Shown: positions 45,861 through 56,468, numbered from the stretch's first letter. The stretch is 64,000 nt of DNA from Sphingomicrobium clamense (GCF_019264355.1 NZ_JAHVAH010000001.1:1534001-1598000); one strand, 5' to 3'. Notes: generated by a model not told the origin, from the sequence alone. Numbers and translations are program-made.

Positions 45861-47258
45861 CTATTCGGCGCGTTTCGCGCTCTTCTCCGCGAGCTCGTCG
45901 AGCTCGGGCATTTCGGAAAGCGCCCGATCGAGCGCCTGGCTGACGAATTTCTGTGCCGACAGGCCGGTGAGCGCACAGGCCAGGCGCAGCTTGAGATGCA
46001 CGTCCTGGTCGAGGCGCAGCGTGAAGGCGGCCTTGCCCTTGGCATTCGAACGGCTGGCGATCGGCTCCACCTCGTCGAGCGAAGCGGCAATGCGCTCGGG
46101 CTCTTCGACGGCAGGCGTCTCGACGACGACCGGCTCGATGGCATCTTCCACTGGAGCGTCGAAGGCGACCGGCTCGGCAAGGTTTTCCACCGGCTCGTCT
46201 TCGACCGGCACTTCGGCGAGAGGCTCTTCGGCCACGTCCTCGGCTTCCAGTTCGGCACCGGTTTCGAACGGCACCGGTTCGAAATCGGGCAGCTTGGGCT
46301 CGATCGCGACAGGCGCTTTCTCTTCCTCGGCAGTCTCCTCGACCACCGGCTCGGCGGGCTGTTCCGACGCTGCGAGCGCGTCGAGCACCGGACCGAGCGG
46401 CCCCGAGAATCCGGGCGCGTCGGCATCGGCCACCGGCTCGTCGGCCGTGTCCTCGGCTTCGACCGGCTCGTCCCAGACGGACGGCCCCTCTTCGGCCACC
46501 GGCGCGTCGGCGTCCTCGTCGTCGCTCGCGAACGGCACGAGGCCTTCGGGCGGCGACACTTCTTCGTAGATTTCCGGCGCGTCGATCGCTTCCGGCTCTT
46601 CCGATGCTGCGGTCGGCTCGGGCTGCGTATCTTCGGCAGCGGGCTGCTCGACCGGCGTGGCGGGCTTTCCGAAGTTGGAAAGATCGCTCGGCAGGTGCGA
46701 GAAATCGCTGAGCGGCGCGGAGGTCCCCTCGGCAGGCGCAGCCTGCGGGATCAGGTCTGCGACGGTGCGCTGGAGCTTGGGCTCTTCGTCGAACGAGGCA
46801 GGCTCGGACTTGCCGACGCCAAGGTCGATATCCATGGCCTCGTCTTCGTCGCCTTCCCACAGTTCGGCGGTTTCGTCGAACACGTCGTCGCCGTCATGAT
46901 GCTCTTCATTCTCGTCGTAACCGAATGCGGCCTCGATCTCTTCGCGCTGGTCGTGGACCGGCGAGGATGCGGGCGAGAGCATCGAAATCGGGTTGCGCTT
47001 GAACGCGTCGACGACTTCGCCGCCTTCGCCTTCGGGTTCGTCGACGGGCGCGAGCTGGTCGGCCTGCGCCATGCGGGCCATTGCCGCTTCGTTATCCTGG
47101 TCGGGATAATCGGGATCGCCAAGGTCGTTCCAGCCGAGATCGTCGAGACCGCCCGGGCCGACCTGGCCGAAGCCCTGGCGCCGCATGGCGGGACGCGCCG
47201 AACCCTTGCGGGCCAGCAAGCCGGAAGACAGGGATGCGAAAGCTTTATGTTCGCTCAT
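45861..47258 (-). CDS. Acidic protein with C-terminal ribbon-helix-helix domain
   Basis: 465 residues. About 400 residues are very acidic and Pro/Ala-rich, probably disordered (repeated VEEPE/DEPV segments). The last 57 residues look like a ribbon-helix-helix: FTLRLDQDVHLKLRLACALT followed by GLSAQKFVSQALDRAL. The gene lies 21 bp downstream of parA with GGGAGCAA before its ATG, so the two are probably cotranscribed. It could be the DNA-binding or cargo partner of this ParA, with the acidic tail a protein-interaction arm. Confidence 0.8.
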   Translation of the reverse strand: MSEHKAFASLSSGLLARKGSARPAMRRQGFGQVGPGGLDDLGWNDLGDPDYPDQDNEAAMARMAQADQLAPVDEPEGEGGEVVDAFKRNPISMLSPASSPVHDQREEIEAAFGYDENEEHHDGDDVFDETAELWEGDEDEAMDIDLGVGKSEPASFDEEPKLQRTVADLIPQAAPAEGTSAPLSDFSHLPSDLSNFGKPATPVEQPAAEDTQPEPTAASEEPEAIDAPEIYEEVSPPEGLVPFASDDEDADAPVAEEGPSVWDEPVEAEDTADEPVADADAPGFSGPLGPVLDALAASEQPAEPVVEETAEEEKAPVAIEPKLPDFEPVPFETGAELEAEDVAEEPLAEVPVEDEPVENLAEPVAFDAPVEDAIEPVVVETPAVEEPERIAASLDEVEPIASRSNAKGKAAFTLRLDQDVHLKLRLACALTGLSAQKFVSQALDRALSEMPELDELAEKSAKRAE

Positions 47259-47279
47259 GGTGGGGTTGCTCCCTAGTCC

Positions 47280-48008
47280 TTACTGTCCGACGACCCGGCG
47301 ACCGAAGCCACCAACGGGACGCGGCGCGGCGGGCGCGGCGGCGCCCGAACCGGCACCTTGCGGCGCCGAGAAGACAGTACGGCGGAAATTCTTTTCGAGA
47401 CGGTCGGCGATATAACTCCACAACTCGCTGATTTCGGCTGCCGAGCGACCTTCCGGATCGACTTCCATCACGGTGCGACCGTCGATCATCGACGCCGCAA
47501 AGTCGGTGCGATGGTGGACCGTGACCGGAGCCACGGTGCCGTGCTGCGACAGCGCGACGGCGGCTTCATAGGTGATCTTGGCCTTGGGCGTCGCGGCGTT
47601 GACGATGAAGATCAGCGGCTTGCCGGCGCGATCGCACAGGTCGACCGTGGCGCCCACGGCACGAAGATCGTGCGGGCTGGGTCGAGTCGGGATGACGATC
47701 AGTTCGGCGACCGCGATCACCGACTGGATGGCCATGGTGATGGCCGGCGGCGTGTCGATCACGGCCAGTTTGAACCCCTGCTGGCGAAGCACCTCGAGGT
47801 CGCTTGCCAGTCGCGCGACGGTCGTCTGCGCAAAGGCAGGCATCTCGTCCTCGCGTTCGTTCCACCAGTCCGCAAGGGAGCCCTGCGGGTCGATGTCGAT
47901 CAGACAGACAGGGCCGGCACCGGCCCGCTGCGCTTGCACCGCAAGGTGGCCCGAGATCGTGGTTTTCCCCGATCCGCCCTTCTGCGATGCCATTGCCAGA
48001 ACGCGCAT
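47280..48008 (-). CDS. ParA-family ATPase
   Basis: 242 residues. Deviant Walker A at residues 9-17 (QKGGSGKTT with the signature first Lys), CLIDIDPQGSLADWW, Walker B LAVIDTPP and a C-terminal Gly/Ala/Pro-rich tail. No parB gene is beside it, so it is an orphan ParA that may position a protein rather than DNA. The ATG 48008 follows GAGGGGAAG; the longer frame starts 45 bp upstream without such a site. Divergent from the Sel1-SPOR gene. Confidence 0.9.
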   Translation of the reverse strand: MRVLAMASQKGGSGKTTISGHLAVQAQRAGAGPVCLIDIDPQGSLADWWNEREDEMPAFAQTTVARLASDLEVLRQQGFKLAVIDTPPAITMAIQSVIAVAELIVIPTRPSPHDLRAVGATVDLCDRAGKPLIFIVNAATPKAKITYEAAVALSQHGTVAPVTVHHRTDFAASMIDGRTVMEVDPEGRSAAEISELWSYIADRLEKNFRRTVFSAPQGAGSGAAAPAAPRPVGGFGRRVVGQ

Positions 48009-48199
48009 TATCTTCCCCTCGCCAAATTTCGACGCATTGATGTCAGGACCCAATTGACCCCCAAGGCGCTAAAATCTGGTTAACGCCGTCACGACTTTGA
48101 TATGGTTTGGTGTGCGCCCTTCTAAGGCGCTATGCTGATTTCAGGCACGAGTGACGTCATTTTGCGTTAAGGATGTGCCGGGAAAAATGCAGGATGATC

Positions 48200-49198
48200 A
48201 TGTCGCGTAACATTTCCATCGCCACCGCCGCCCTGGCCCTCGTACTCGCCGCGCCGCTTGCCGCGCAGGATAGCGAGGTGAAGGCCGGGATCGACGCCTG
48301 GACGCGGGGCGACTTCGCCTCCGCGGTCGAGACGTGGGCGCCGCTGGCGGAAAACGGCAATGCCGACGCCCGCTTCAATCTCGGCCAGGCCTATCGGCTC
48401 GGACGCGGGGTCGATCGCGACCTGGCGCGCGCGCAGTCGCTCTTCCGCAGCGCAGCCGCCGCCGGCCATCTCGAGGCGCAGGCCGTGCTCGGGCTAATGC
48501 TGTTCAACGACGGCAATCGAGAAGAAGCACTCGGCTATCTCAAGCAGGCGGCCGAACGCGGTGAACCGCGCGCGCTGCTCGTCTACGGCACTGCGCTCTA
48601 CAATGGCGACGACATCGCGCGCGATCCCGTGCGCGCCTACGCCTTCGTCAGCCGCGCCGCGGCGCAGGGGCTTGCGCCTGCCAAGACGACCCTCGCCGAA
48701 ATGGACAAGATCCTGCCGGTCGAAGTGCGGCAGCAAGGCGTGCAGCTGGCGCAGACGTTGGTGGCGCAGTCGCGCGCGCGTCAACAAGAGCGCACGGCGG
48801 AGCGGACGCCCGTCCCTGCGCCGCGCCCCGCTCCGGCGCCCACGCCCACTCCAGCACCCAAGCGCGAGGCACCCGCGAAAGCGGAAACCAAGCCCGCGCC
48901 CAAACCGACCCCGCCGCCTGCTGCAAAGCCCACACCTGTCCCGACCCCGGCTCCGGCCGCGACGTCGGCAAGCGGATGGCGGGTACAGCTTGGCGCCTTC
49001 TCGAAGGCGAGTTCGGCCGATGCGCTCTACGATCAGGTGAAAGGTCTCGGCGCGCTTTCGGGCACTCGGAAGATGACCCAGAAGGCCGGCGCGGTCACCC
49101 GGCTCCAGGTCGGACCGTTCGCCAACCGCGCCGCTGCCAATCGCGCGTGCGAAGCAATCAAGTCGAGCGGCAACGCCTGCTTCGTCGTCGCGCCCTAG
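48200..49198 (+). CDS. Sel1-repeat and SPOR domain exported protein
   Basis: About 332 residues. Signal peptide (IATAALALVLAAPLAAQ), Sel1-like repeats at about 35-165 (ARFNLGQAYRLGRGVDRDLARA, ALLVYGTALYNGDDIARDP), a Pro/Lys-rich linker and a C-terminal SPOR domain (WRVQLGAFSKASSADALYD, RLQVGPFANRAAANRAC). A second septal-peptidoglycan-binding candidate next to the parA cluster, on the opposite strand. ATG 48200 follows AGGATGATC; 48194 is also possible. Its stop overlaps the serB stop by 4 bp. Confidence 0.85.
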   Translation: MSRNISIATAALALVLAAPLAAQDSEVKAGIDAWTRGDFASAVETWAPLAENGNADARFNLGQAYRLGRGVDRDLARAQSLFRSAAAAGHLEAQAVLGLMLFNDGNREEALGYLKQAAERGEPRALLVYGTALYNGDDIARDPVRAYAFVSRAAAQGLAPAKTTLAEMDKILPVEVRQQGVQLAQTLVAQSRARQQERTAERTPVPAPRPAPAPTPTPAPKREAPAKAETKPAPKPTPPPAAKPTPVPTPAPAATSASGWRVQLGAFSKASSADALYDQVKGLGALSGTRKMTQKAGAVTRLQVGPFANRAAANRACEAIKSSGNACFVVAP

Positions 49199-50031
49199 GC
49201 GCGGGGAAGGAGCGCCACCAATAGACTGTCGAGCGATGCGTGGTTGAGCCGCGCGTCGGCCTGTGCAGCGACCTTGGGCTTGGCGCGATAGGCGATCCCC
49301 AGTCCCGCGACTTCCATCATCTTGAGGTCGTTGGCGCCGTCGCCGATCGCCACGCTGCGTTCCACCTCGTCGCCCGCTTCTTCCAACAGCACGCGCCGCT
49401 TGGTGTCGGCATCGACAATGTCGCCCTCGACCTTTCCGGTCAGCTTGCCGTCGACCACCCCAAGGCGATTGGCGACGACGCGATCAAAACCGAGCAATTC
49501 GCCGATCGGCTTGGCGAAATGAGTGAAGCCGCCCGACACGAGCACGCAGCGCACCCCTGCCGCTTTCAGCCCCTCGATCAGTTCCCGCGCTCCGGGATTG
49601 GGCGTGATCCGGTTGAAGAGCAGCCTGTCGATGACCGAGACTTCAAGCCCTTCGAGCAGCGCCAGCCGCTCGCGCAGCGCCTCGGCAAAATCAAGTTCGC
49701 CGCGCATGGCGCGCTCGGTGATGGCGGCGACCTTGTCCTTAAGCCCGACCTCGGCGGCCAGCTCGTCGATACATTCCTGACCGATCATGGTGCTGTCCAT
49801 ATCGGCCACGAACAGCTTGGGCGGGAAACAGGCGGCGCGCTGGGCAAGGATGTCCACACCGTCTATCGATCCGAGTTCGCCGCGAACTTTGTCGATTTCC
49901 TCTGAAACAACAATGATTTGTGTCGCATTCTTATCGATCGAACGCAACTCGCATTCCGCTGTCAAGCGGTGTGCGACGGTCTCGGCACTTTCGCTGGCCC
50001 GTCCGGCTGCTATCACGGTCACAATGATCAA
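49195..50031 (-). CDS. serB: Phosphoserine phosphatase
   Basis: Last step of serine synthesis. HAD core: FVADMDSTMIG with the catalytic DxDxT, LVSGGFTHF, and GDGANDLKMM. The N-terminal 75 residues form the ACT-like domain typical of SerB. TTG 50031 is preferred because IIVTVIAAGR then aligns with the usual SerB N-terminus and GAGG lies upstream; ATG 50055 and GTG 50022 are alternatives. The start overlaps the divergent miaA start. Confidence 0.92.
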   Translation of the reverse strand: MIIVTVIAAGRASESAETVAHRLTAECELRSIDKNATQIIVVSEEIDKVRGELGSIDGVDILAQRAACFPPKLFVADMDSTMIGQECIDELAAEVGLKDKVAAITERAMRGELDFAEALRERLALLEGLEVSVIDRLLFNRITPNPGARELIEGLKAAGVRCVLVSGGFTHFAKPIGELLGFDRVVANRLGVVDGKLTGKVEGDIVDADTKRRVLLEEAGDEVERSVAIGDGANDLKMMEVAGLGIAYRAKPKVAAQADARLNHASLDSLLVALLPRA

Positions 50032-50956
50032 GGAAAAGCCGCCTCTCGTCGTCATTGCCGGACCGACTGCCAGCGGGAAATCCGATCTGGCCGCGGCGCT
50101 TGGCGCGAGTCAAGGCGGCGTCGTCATCAACGCCGACAGCGCGCAGATCTACCGCGACCTCTCGGTCGTGGCTGCCACGCCGAGCACGGAAGAGATGGGC
50201 GACGTGCCGCACCGCCTCTACGGCGCGCGCGACGGGGCCGACGCCTGCTCGGCCGCCGACTGGGCCGCTATCGCCAAGCGCGAGATCGAGCGCGCCCACG
50301 ACGCGGAAATGCTCCCCATCCTCGTCGGCGGCACCGGCCTCTACATCCGCACCTTGCTCGACGGGATCGCGCCAGTTCCCGACATCGACCCCGACATCCG
50401 TACCGAGATCCGCGCCACATCGACGCCTGACAATCATGCGGCGCTACAGGAACTCGACCCGGAGAAGGCGCAGGCGCTCGATGCTGCCGACACCACCCGT
50501 ATCGCCCGCGCGCTCGAGGTCGTCCGTTCGACCGGCAAGCCATTGTCCTACTGGCAGGCGCAGAAGGAGGGTGGGATTGGCGAGGCCGTGCGGCTGTCTC
50601 CGCTGATCCTCCTCCCCGACCGCGATTGGCTCGAGGCCCGCTTCGAACGTCGCTTCCGCCAGATGATGGACGAAGGCGCGGTCGAGGAGGTTGAGGCGCT
50701 GCTCGAACGCAATCTCGATCCCGCCCTTCCCGTCATGCGCGCCATCGGAGTCCCCGAAATCGCCGCCTATCTGCGCGGGGAGACCAGCCGTGAGGACGCC
50801 ATCGCCGCCGGCGCCCTCGCCACCCGCCAATATGCCAAGCGCCAATATACCTGGTTCCGCAACCAGCCCCCCGCCTACTGGCCGCGTTTCACCCGCCCGC
50901 TCGACGAGGACGGCGCGATGGACGAAGCCATGGTCATCGTCACGAACGCGCTCTAA
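50024..50956 (+). CDS. miaA: tRNA dimethylallyltransferase
   Basis: 310 residues. Adds the isopentenyl group to A37 of tRNAs reading UNN codons. Walker-type GPTASGKS at residues 13-20, NADSAQIYRDL, GGTGLYIR and ATRQYAKRQYTWFRNQ. ATG 50024 starts 7 bp inside the divergent serB gene, so promoters must lie within each other's coding sequence. Confidence 0.95.
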   Translation: MIKEKPPLVVIAGPTASGKSDLAAALGASQGGVVINADSAQIYRDLSVVAATPSTEEMGDVPHRLYGARDGADACSAADWAAIAKREIERAHDAEMLPILVGGTGLYIRTLLDGIAPVPDIDPDIRTEIRATSTPDNHAALQELDPEKAQALDAADTTRIARALEVVRSTGKPLSYWQAQKEGGIGEAVRLSPLILLPDRDWLEARFERRFRQMMDEGAVEEVEALLERNLDPALPVMRAIGVPEIAAYLRGETSREDAIAAGALATRQYAKRQYTWFRNQPPAYWPRFTRPLDEDGAMDEAMVIVTNAL

Positions 50957-50965
50957 GGACTGCCC

Positions 50966-51937
50966 ATGGACATCCTCAAGGCCGACCAAATCGATCCCGC
51001 GCCGCTGGCCGGCAGCAAAGTCGCGGTCATCGGCTACGGCAATCAGGGCCGCGCCCAGGCGATGAACCTGCGCGACAGCGGCATCGATGTCGTCGTCGGC
51101 CTGCGCGAGGACAGCGCGAGCTTCGAACGCTGTAAAGCCGATAACGTCCCCGCTGCATCGATCGCCGACGCCGCGACCGACGCCGCGCTCGTCATGATGC
51201 TCCTCCCCGACGAGCTCATGACTGCCGCCTATGTCGAGGTCGAACCACATCTCGGGCAAGGCGCCGCGCTCGGTTTCAGCCACGGCCTCGCCATCCACAG
51301 CGGCTTCATCGTCCCGCGCACCGACCTCGACGTCCTCATGGTCGCGCCCAAGGGTCCGGGCACCGCACTCCGCTCGCTCTACCTTGAGGGCAAGGGCATG
51401 CCCGCGCTCTGGGCGGTCGCGCAGGATGCCACCGGCAACGCCGCTGCCACCGCCCACGCCTACGGCCTCGCCATCGGCTGCGCCCGCGCGGGCCTCATCC
51501 ACTCCAGCTTCCAGGAAGAGTGCGAGGCCGACCTGTTCAACGAGCAAGGAGTCGTCTGGGGCGGCGTCCCCGCGCTTCTCCTCGCAGGCTACGACACGCT
51601 CGTCGAGGCCGGCTTTTCAGAAGAAGTCGCCTATTACGAATGCGTGCGCGAACTGCACCTGCTCGCCGAGCTGATCGAGGCGCGGGGCATCGCCGGCATG
51701 CGCGAGGCGATCAGCAACACCGCCGAACTGGGCGCTGTTCTCGGCGGTCCCAAGATCGTCACGCCCGAAGTCCGCCAGACGCTGCGCGACATCCTCGCCT
51801 CGGTGCAGAAAGGCGAGTTCGCCAACGCGCTCAAGCAGGAGGAAGCCGAAGGCTACCCGCTGCTCAGGAAGGCGCGCGAAGACAGTCGCGCCCACCCCTC
51901 CGAGGGGCCGCGCAAACGAATCGAAAGTCTAGAGTAA
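50966..51937 (+). CDS. ilvC: Ketol-acid reductoisomerase
   Basis: 323 residues, class I. NADPH site VAVIGYGNQGRAQAMNLRDSG, catalytic His in GFSHGLAIHSGF, metal ligands in EECEADLFNEQ and AYYECVRELHLL, and SNTAELG. Active-site residues appear complete. The N-terminus (DILKADQIDPAPLAG) lacks the usual VYYDxD start, so it is somewhat divergent. It follows miaA by 9 bp; ilvB and ilvN, common companions, are absent here. Confidence 0.9.
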   Translation: MDILKADQIDPAPLAGSKVAVIGYGNQGRAQAMNLRDSGIDVVVGLREDSASFERCKADNVPAASIADAATDAALVMMLLPDELMTAAYVEVEPHLGQGAALGFSHGLAIHSGFIVPRTDLDVLMVAPKGPGTALRSLYLEGKGMPALWAVAQDATGNAAATAHAYGLAIGCARAGLIHSSFQEECEADLFNEQGVVWGGVPALLLAGYDTLVEAGFSEEVAYYECVRELHLLAELIEARGIAGMREAISNTAELGAVLGGPKIVTPEVRQTLRDILASVQKGEFANALKQEEAEGYPLLRKAREDSRAHPSEGPRKRIESLE

Positions 51938-52111
51938 TCAGCCGATTACGTCGGGTCGTTCCATCACCCTGTCACCGACGCTCGCGCGTTCGAGATAGGA
52001 TTTCCACAAGTCGCGATGACTCTTCGCCACGCCCGGGTCGGTCGCGGCCTTGGCGCGCTCCATCTCTTCCGCGGCGCGCCGTGCGAAATAGGTTCGATCT
52101 TGCTGGGTCAT
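51938..52111 (-). CDS. Small 57-aa soluble protein
   Basis: Starts MTQQDRTYFARRAAEEMERA with GGGAGT upstream; amphipathic helices throughout (AKSHRDLWKSYLERA). Its stop directly adjoins the ilvC stop. Small proteins of this type are frequent in sphingomonads, but no function is known to me. Confidence 0.6.
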   Translation of the reverse strand: MTQQDRTYFARRAAEEMERAKAATDPGVAKSHRDLWKSYLERASVGDRVMERPDVIG

Positions 52112-52225
52112 GGTGAGCACTCCCGGCTGGAGGGAGGGCTTATAGCAGACCCGAAATGAAATGTCGCCTCCCGCGCGCGAGCAGGAACAGGGGAAGCGCG
52201 CGCGGGAGGCGATCGAAGGCTCGCG

Positions 52226-52828
52226 CTAGAAGCGCAGGCCGATCTTGGCGACGACCTGATGCTTGTCGAGGTCGCTGTCGAAGCTGGTGAAACGATATTC
52301 GCTGCCGACATAGGCATTGCCCGCCAGCGACCGCGTAAAGCCGGCGCCGACACGGATGCCGTCCTCGGTGTCCGAGATCCGCTCGCGGAACACGTCGACC
52401 CCGTCGTCATAGGCCAGCTCGAGCTCGTTCTCGAGATTGGCGTAACCGGCCTTGACGTAGACGTCGGTCTTCACTCCCGCAGGGATCGTCACACGACCGC
52501 CGACATAAAGCTCGCGCCCGTTCTCGAGCGTCGCCTGGACGAACTGGCCGCCCTCTTCATAGGTCACGACATCGTCGATATCGCTCTTCGACAGCTCGAC
52601 ATCGACGCCCAGCGCAACCGCGCCGAGGCCTAGGTCGTAGCCAGCGCCGACGCCGAACATCGCACCATCGTTCTTGTAATTGCCGCCGAAATCCTCCTGC
52701 GCGCGGACGAAGTCCCAACCGGCGAGGGCCTCGACACGCGGACCGCTGGAGGCCAGTTGCGCGGCGGCGGGAGTGGCAAAGGCGGTGCCGGCCAGAAGGG
52801 CGACCGAAACCAACGCGAACTTGTTCAT
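52226..52828 (-). CDS. Outer-membrane beta-barrel protein (OmpA/opacity-like)
   Basis: 200 residues. Signal peptide cleaved after PAAAQ (about residue 24). The mature part alternates polar and hydrophobic residues as eight strands (VEALAGWDFVRAQEDFGG, MFGVGAGYDLGLGAVALGVDVE, SEYRFTSFDSD) and ends LGLRF-like in IGLRF with the terminal Phe needed for BAM assembly. Small porin-like surface proteins of this type have unknown roles. The ATG at 52828 starts the signal peptide. Confidence 0.85.
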   Translation of the reverse strand: MNKFALVSVALLAGTAFATPAAAQLASSGPRVEALAGWDFVRAQEDFGGNYKNDGAMFGVGAGYDLGLGAVALGVDVELSKSDIDDVVTYEEGGQFVQATLENGRELYVGGRVTIPAGVKTDVYVKAGYANLENELELAYDDGVDVFRERISDTEDGIRVGAGFTRSLAGNAYVGSEYRFTSFDSDLDKHQVVAKIGLRF

Positions 52829-52994
52829 ACGAAACTCCATTTTCTCGTGTCCCGCCATGGGGGCGACGGGTCGGCCCCAGCCCTCGCGAGCCGCGGCTGA
52901 ACGGAAAATGAGATCGCGATTTAGGCGAGGTTCAGGCTTTTCCAACGCCTTGAATTTTATAAGATTTCGTAGCGGGAAGTGCGTCGAAATTTTC

Positions 52995-53410
52995 TCAGGC
53001 CGCGTTGTGGAGCATCGCAAAGCCCATCAATTCGTCGCGCAGCAGCGGGTCGTCCAACTGCTCGACCATCGCCCCGACGATGAAGATCAGGTCCTCCTCG
53101 CCCGGTCCGCGCACCTGCTGGTAGGCCATGTTCCAATCGGGAAAGGCGCGATGATCCACTTCCCTCACGCGCAGCTGGACGACGGCACTATGCCGCGCGT
53201 CGTCGCGAATGCGCGCGAACGTGCGGTCGACCTCCCGGCCATTTCCTTCGAGCACCTGCAGGAAGCGCCGCCCACCCTGACCAGCAATCCGGTGATGCCG
53301 TCGCGCAGATTGTTGGTGCGGCTGGCGTCCAGGATCGCCTCGATATCGCGCATCGTGAGCGTCCTGCTGATGGTGGAGATGTAAAACAACTGGCAGATGG
53401 GCTCGGTCAC
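52995..53410 (-). pseudogene. BLUF-domain photoreceptor, frameshifted
   Basis: A GTG at 53410 with AAGGAGG upstream opens a BLUF domain: CQLFYISTISR with the flavin-binding Tyr, then ASRTNNLRDGITGLLV. At about 53270-53281 the frame changes: the continuation RRFLQVLEGNG with the expected Gln, then IRDDARHSAVV and FPDWNMAY, lies one frame over. One missing base in a G-rich stretch explains it. Without the shift the protein would be about 138 residues, a normal stand-alone BLUF. It is either a recent pseudogene or a sequencing error. Confidence 0.8.
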
Positions 53411-53498
53411 GACGCCTCCTTCGTTTCGGAGGTCGAAGGACTAGGTCGTCTTGGTTTCCCGGCGCTTTCCGGTCGGTCCAAATCGGCGCGATCGCGGC

Positions 53499-55274
53499 CT
53501 AATGGCGTCCGAACAATTTCTCGACGTCGTTCATCTTGAGCTTCACCCAGGTCGGGCGGCCATGGTTGCAGCTGCCCGAATGCGGAGTCGCCTCCATCTC
53601 GCGCAGCAGGGCATTCATCTCGGGCACCGACAGGACGCGACCTGCGCGGATCGAACCATGGCAGGCCATCGTGCCCGCGACATGGTCGAGCTTGTCGCGC
53701 AAGCTCACCGCCTCGCCCCATTCGGCCAACTCGCCGGCGAGATCCTCGAGCAGACCGCGCGTGTCGACCTTGGCGCCTAGCGGCGCGGGCACCGCGCGCA
53801 CCAGCATCGCGCGCTCGCCGAACCGCTCGATCTCCAGCCCGAACTTGTCGAGCTCGGGGATCGCGGCTTCCAGCCGGTCGCATTGGGGCTCGTCCAGCTC
53901 GATCACTTCGGGCATCAGCAGCGCCTGGCGCGGGACCGGACCGTCGCCCGCCGCTGCGCGCATCCGCTCGAGCGTCAGCCGCTCGTGCGCGGCATGCTGG
54001 TCGACGATCACCAGCCCGTCCTCGGCCTCGGCGACGATATAGGTCGCCGCCACCTGCCCGCGCGCCGCGCCGAGCGGATATTGCACATGCGGCTGCGGCT
54101 CGTCGGGCGCGGCCTCGGCGCGTGCCTGTGGCGGGGCGTAATCGGCATGGCTCTCAAACACGCTCGCCTGGGCGGGGGCGCCCGGTGGCAAGGACGAAGG
54201 CGCGATCGGCGGCGGTGCATAGGTCACCCCCTCGCCCATTGGCTCGACCTGCCAGTTGGCGGGCTGCGCATGCTGGGCGTGCGCGGCGCTCTTGTGCCCC
54301 GCTTCCTCCAGCGCCGAGCGGATCCCGCCGACGATCAACCCGCGCACTGCCTGCGCGTCGCGGAAGCGCACTTCGGTCTTGGCCGGATGGACGTTGATGT
54401 CGACCGCGTCGGTCGGCAGGTCGAGGAACAGCGCCACGACCGGGTGCCGGTCGCGCGGCAGCATGTCGCGATAAGCACCCCGCAACGCGCCGGTCAGCAG
54501 CCGGTCCTTCACCGGTCGCCGATTGACGAACAGATATTGCTGGTCTGCCATGCCGCGATTGAAGGTCGGGACGCTGACCACCCCCGACAACGTCATCTCG
54601 CCGCGCCCGGTGTCGATGCCCAGCCCATGGCTCTGCAGTTCGGCGCTCAGCAGTGCGGCCACCCGTTCGGGTGCTTCCTGCGGCTGCACCTCGATCGTAC
54701 GTCGCCCGTCATGGTCGAGCGTGAAGCCGACGTCGGGCCGCGCCATCGCCAGCCGACGCACCGTGTCGAGACAAGCGGCATATTCACTGCGCGGGGTGCG
54801 CAAGAACTTGCGTCGTGCCGGCACCTTGTCGAACAGCCCCTCGACCTTGACCCGCGTGCCCGGCGGCAGCGCGGCAGGGCCTTCCTCGACCGGTTTTCCG
54901 TGATCGATCAGGATGCGCCAGCCATCGGCACCACGCGGGCGGCTTTCGAGCGTGAAGCGCGCGACGCTCGCGATCGAGGGCAGCGCCTCGCCGCGAAAGC
55001 CGAAGCTGGTGACGGATTCGATCGCATCGTCGGGCAGTTTGCTGGTGGCGTGCCGTTCGAGCGCGAGGCGCATGTCGTCGGGATCCATGCCGATCCCGTC
55101 GTCGACCACCTCGACCCGGTCGAGCCCGCCCGCCGACAGCTTGACCGAAACCGACGTCGCGCCCGCATCGAGCGCGTTTTCAACCAGTTCCTTCAACGCG
55201 CTCGCGGGGCGTTCGACGACTTCGCCCGCCGCGATGCGATTAACCAGTTCGGAAGGGAGCCTTCTTATTGACAT
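53499..55274 (-). CDS. mutL: DNA mismatch repair protein MutL
   Basis: 591 residues. GHKL ATPase: ELVENALDAGAT (29-40), DDGIGM, TSKLPDD and GFRGEALPSI. The C-terminal domain carries DQHAAHERLTLE near residue 425, fitting the endonuclease motif DQHA(X)2E(X)4E, with ACHGSI and CNHGRP near the end as further metal-site motifs. So this MutL probably nicks DNA itself, consistent with absence of MutH in alphaproteobacteria. Divergent from mreB across a 150-bp gap. Confidence 0.96.
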   Translation of the reverse strand: MSIRRLPSELVNRIAAGEVVERPASALKELVENALDAGATSVSVKLSAGGLDRVEVVDDGIGMDPDDMRLALERHATSKLPDDAIESVTSFGFRGEALPSIASVARFTLESRPRGADGWRILIDHGKPVEEGPAALPPGTRVKVEGLFDKVPARRKFLRTPRSEYAACLDTVRRLAMARPDVGFTLDHDGRRTIEVQPQEAPERVAALLSAELQSHGLGIDTGRGEMTLSGVVSVPTFNRGMADQQYLFVNRRPVKDRLLTGALRGAYRDMLPRDRHPVVALFLDLPTDAVDINVHPAKTEVRFRDAQAVRGLIVGGIRSALEEAGHKSAAHAQHAQPANWQVEPMGEGVTYAPPPIAPSSLPPGAPAQASVFESHADYAPPQARAEAAPDEPQPHVQYPLGAARGQVAATYIVAEAEDGLVIVDQHAAHERLTLERMRAAAGDGPVPRQALLMPEVIELDEPQCDRLEAAIPELDKFGLEIERFGERAMLVRAVPAPLGAKVDTRGLLEDLAGELAEWGEAVSLRDKLDHVAGTMACHGSIRAGRVLSVPEMNALLREMEATPHSGSCNHGRPTWVKLKMNDVEKLFGRH

Positions 55275-55313
55275 GAATCGGTTGGTAAGCCAGTGAGTTG
55301 AGACGCCGATTGA

Positions 55314-56468
<1,155 letters not shown>

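Noticed and set aside
45996..47276. A 426-codon plus-strand ORF opposite the acidic RHH protein
   Set aside because: Repetitive acidic codons on one strand create a long open antisense frame; the RHH domain and the ribosome site support the minus-strand gene.
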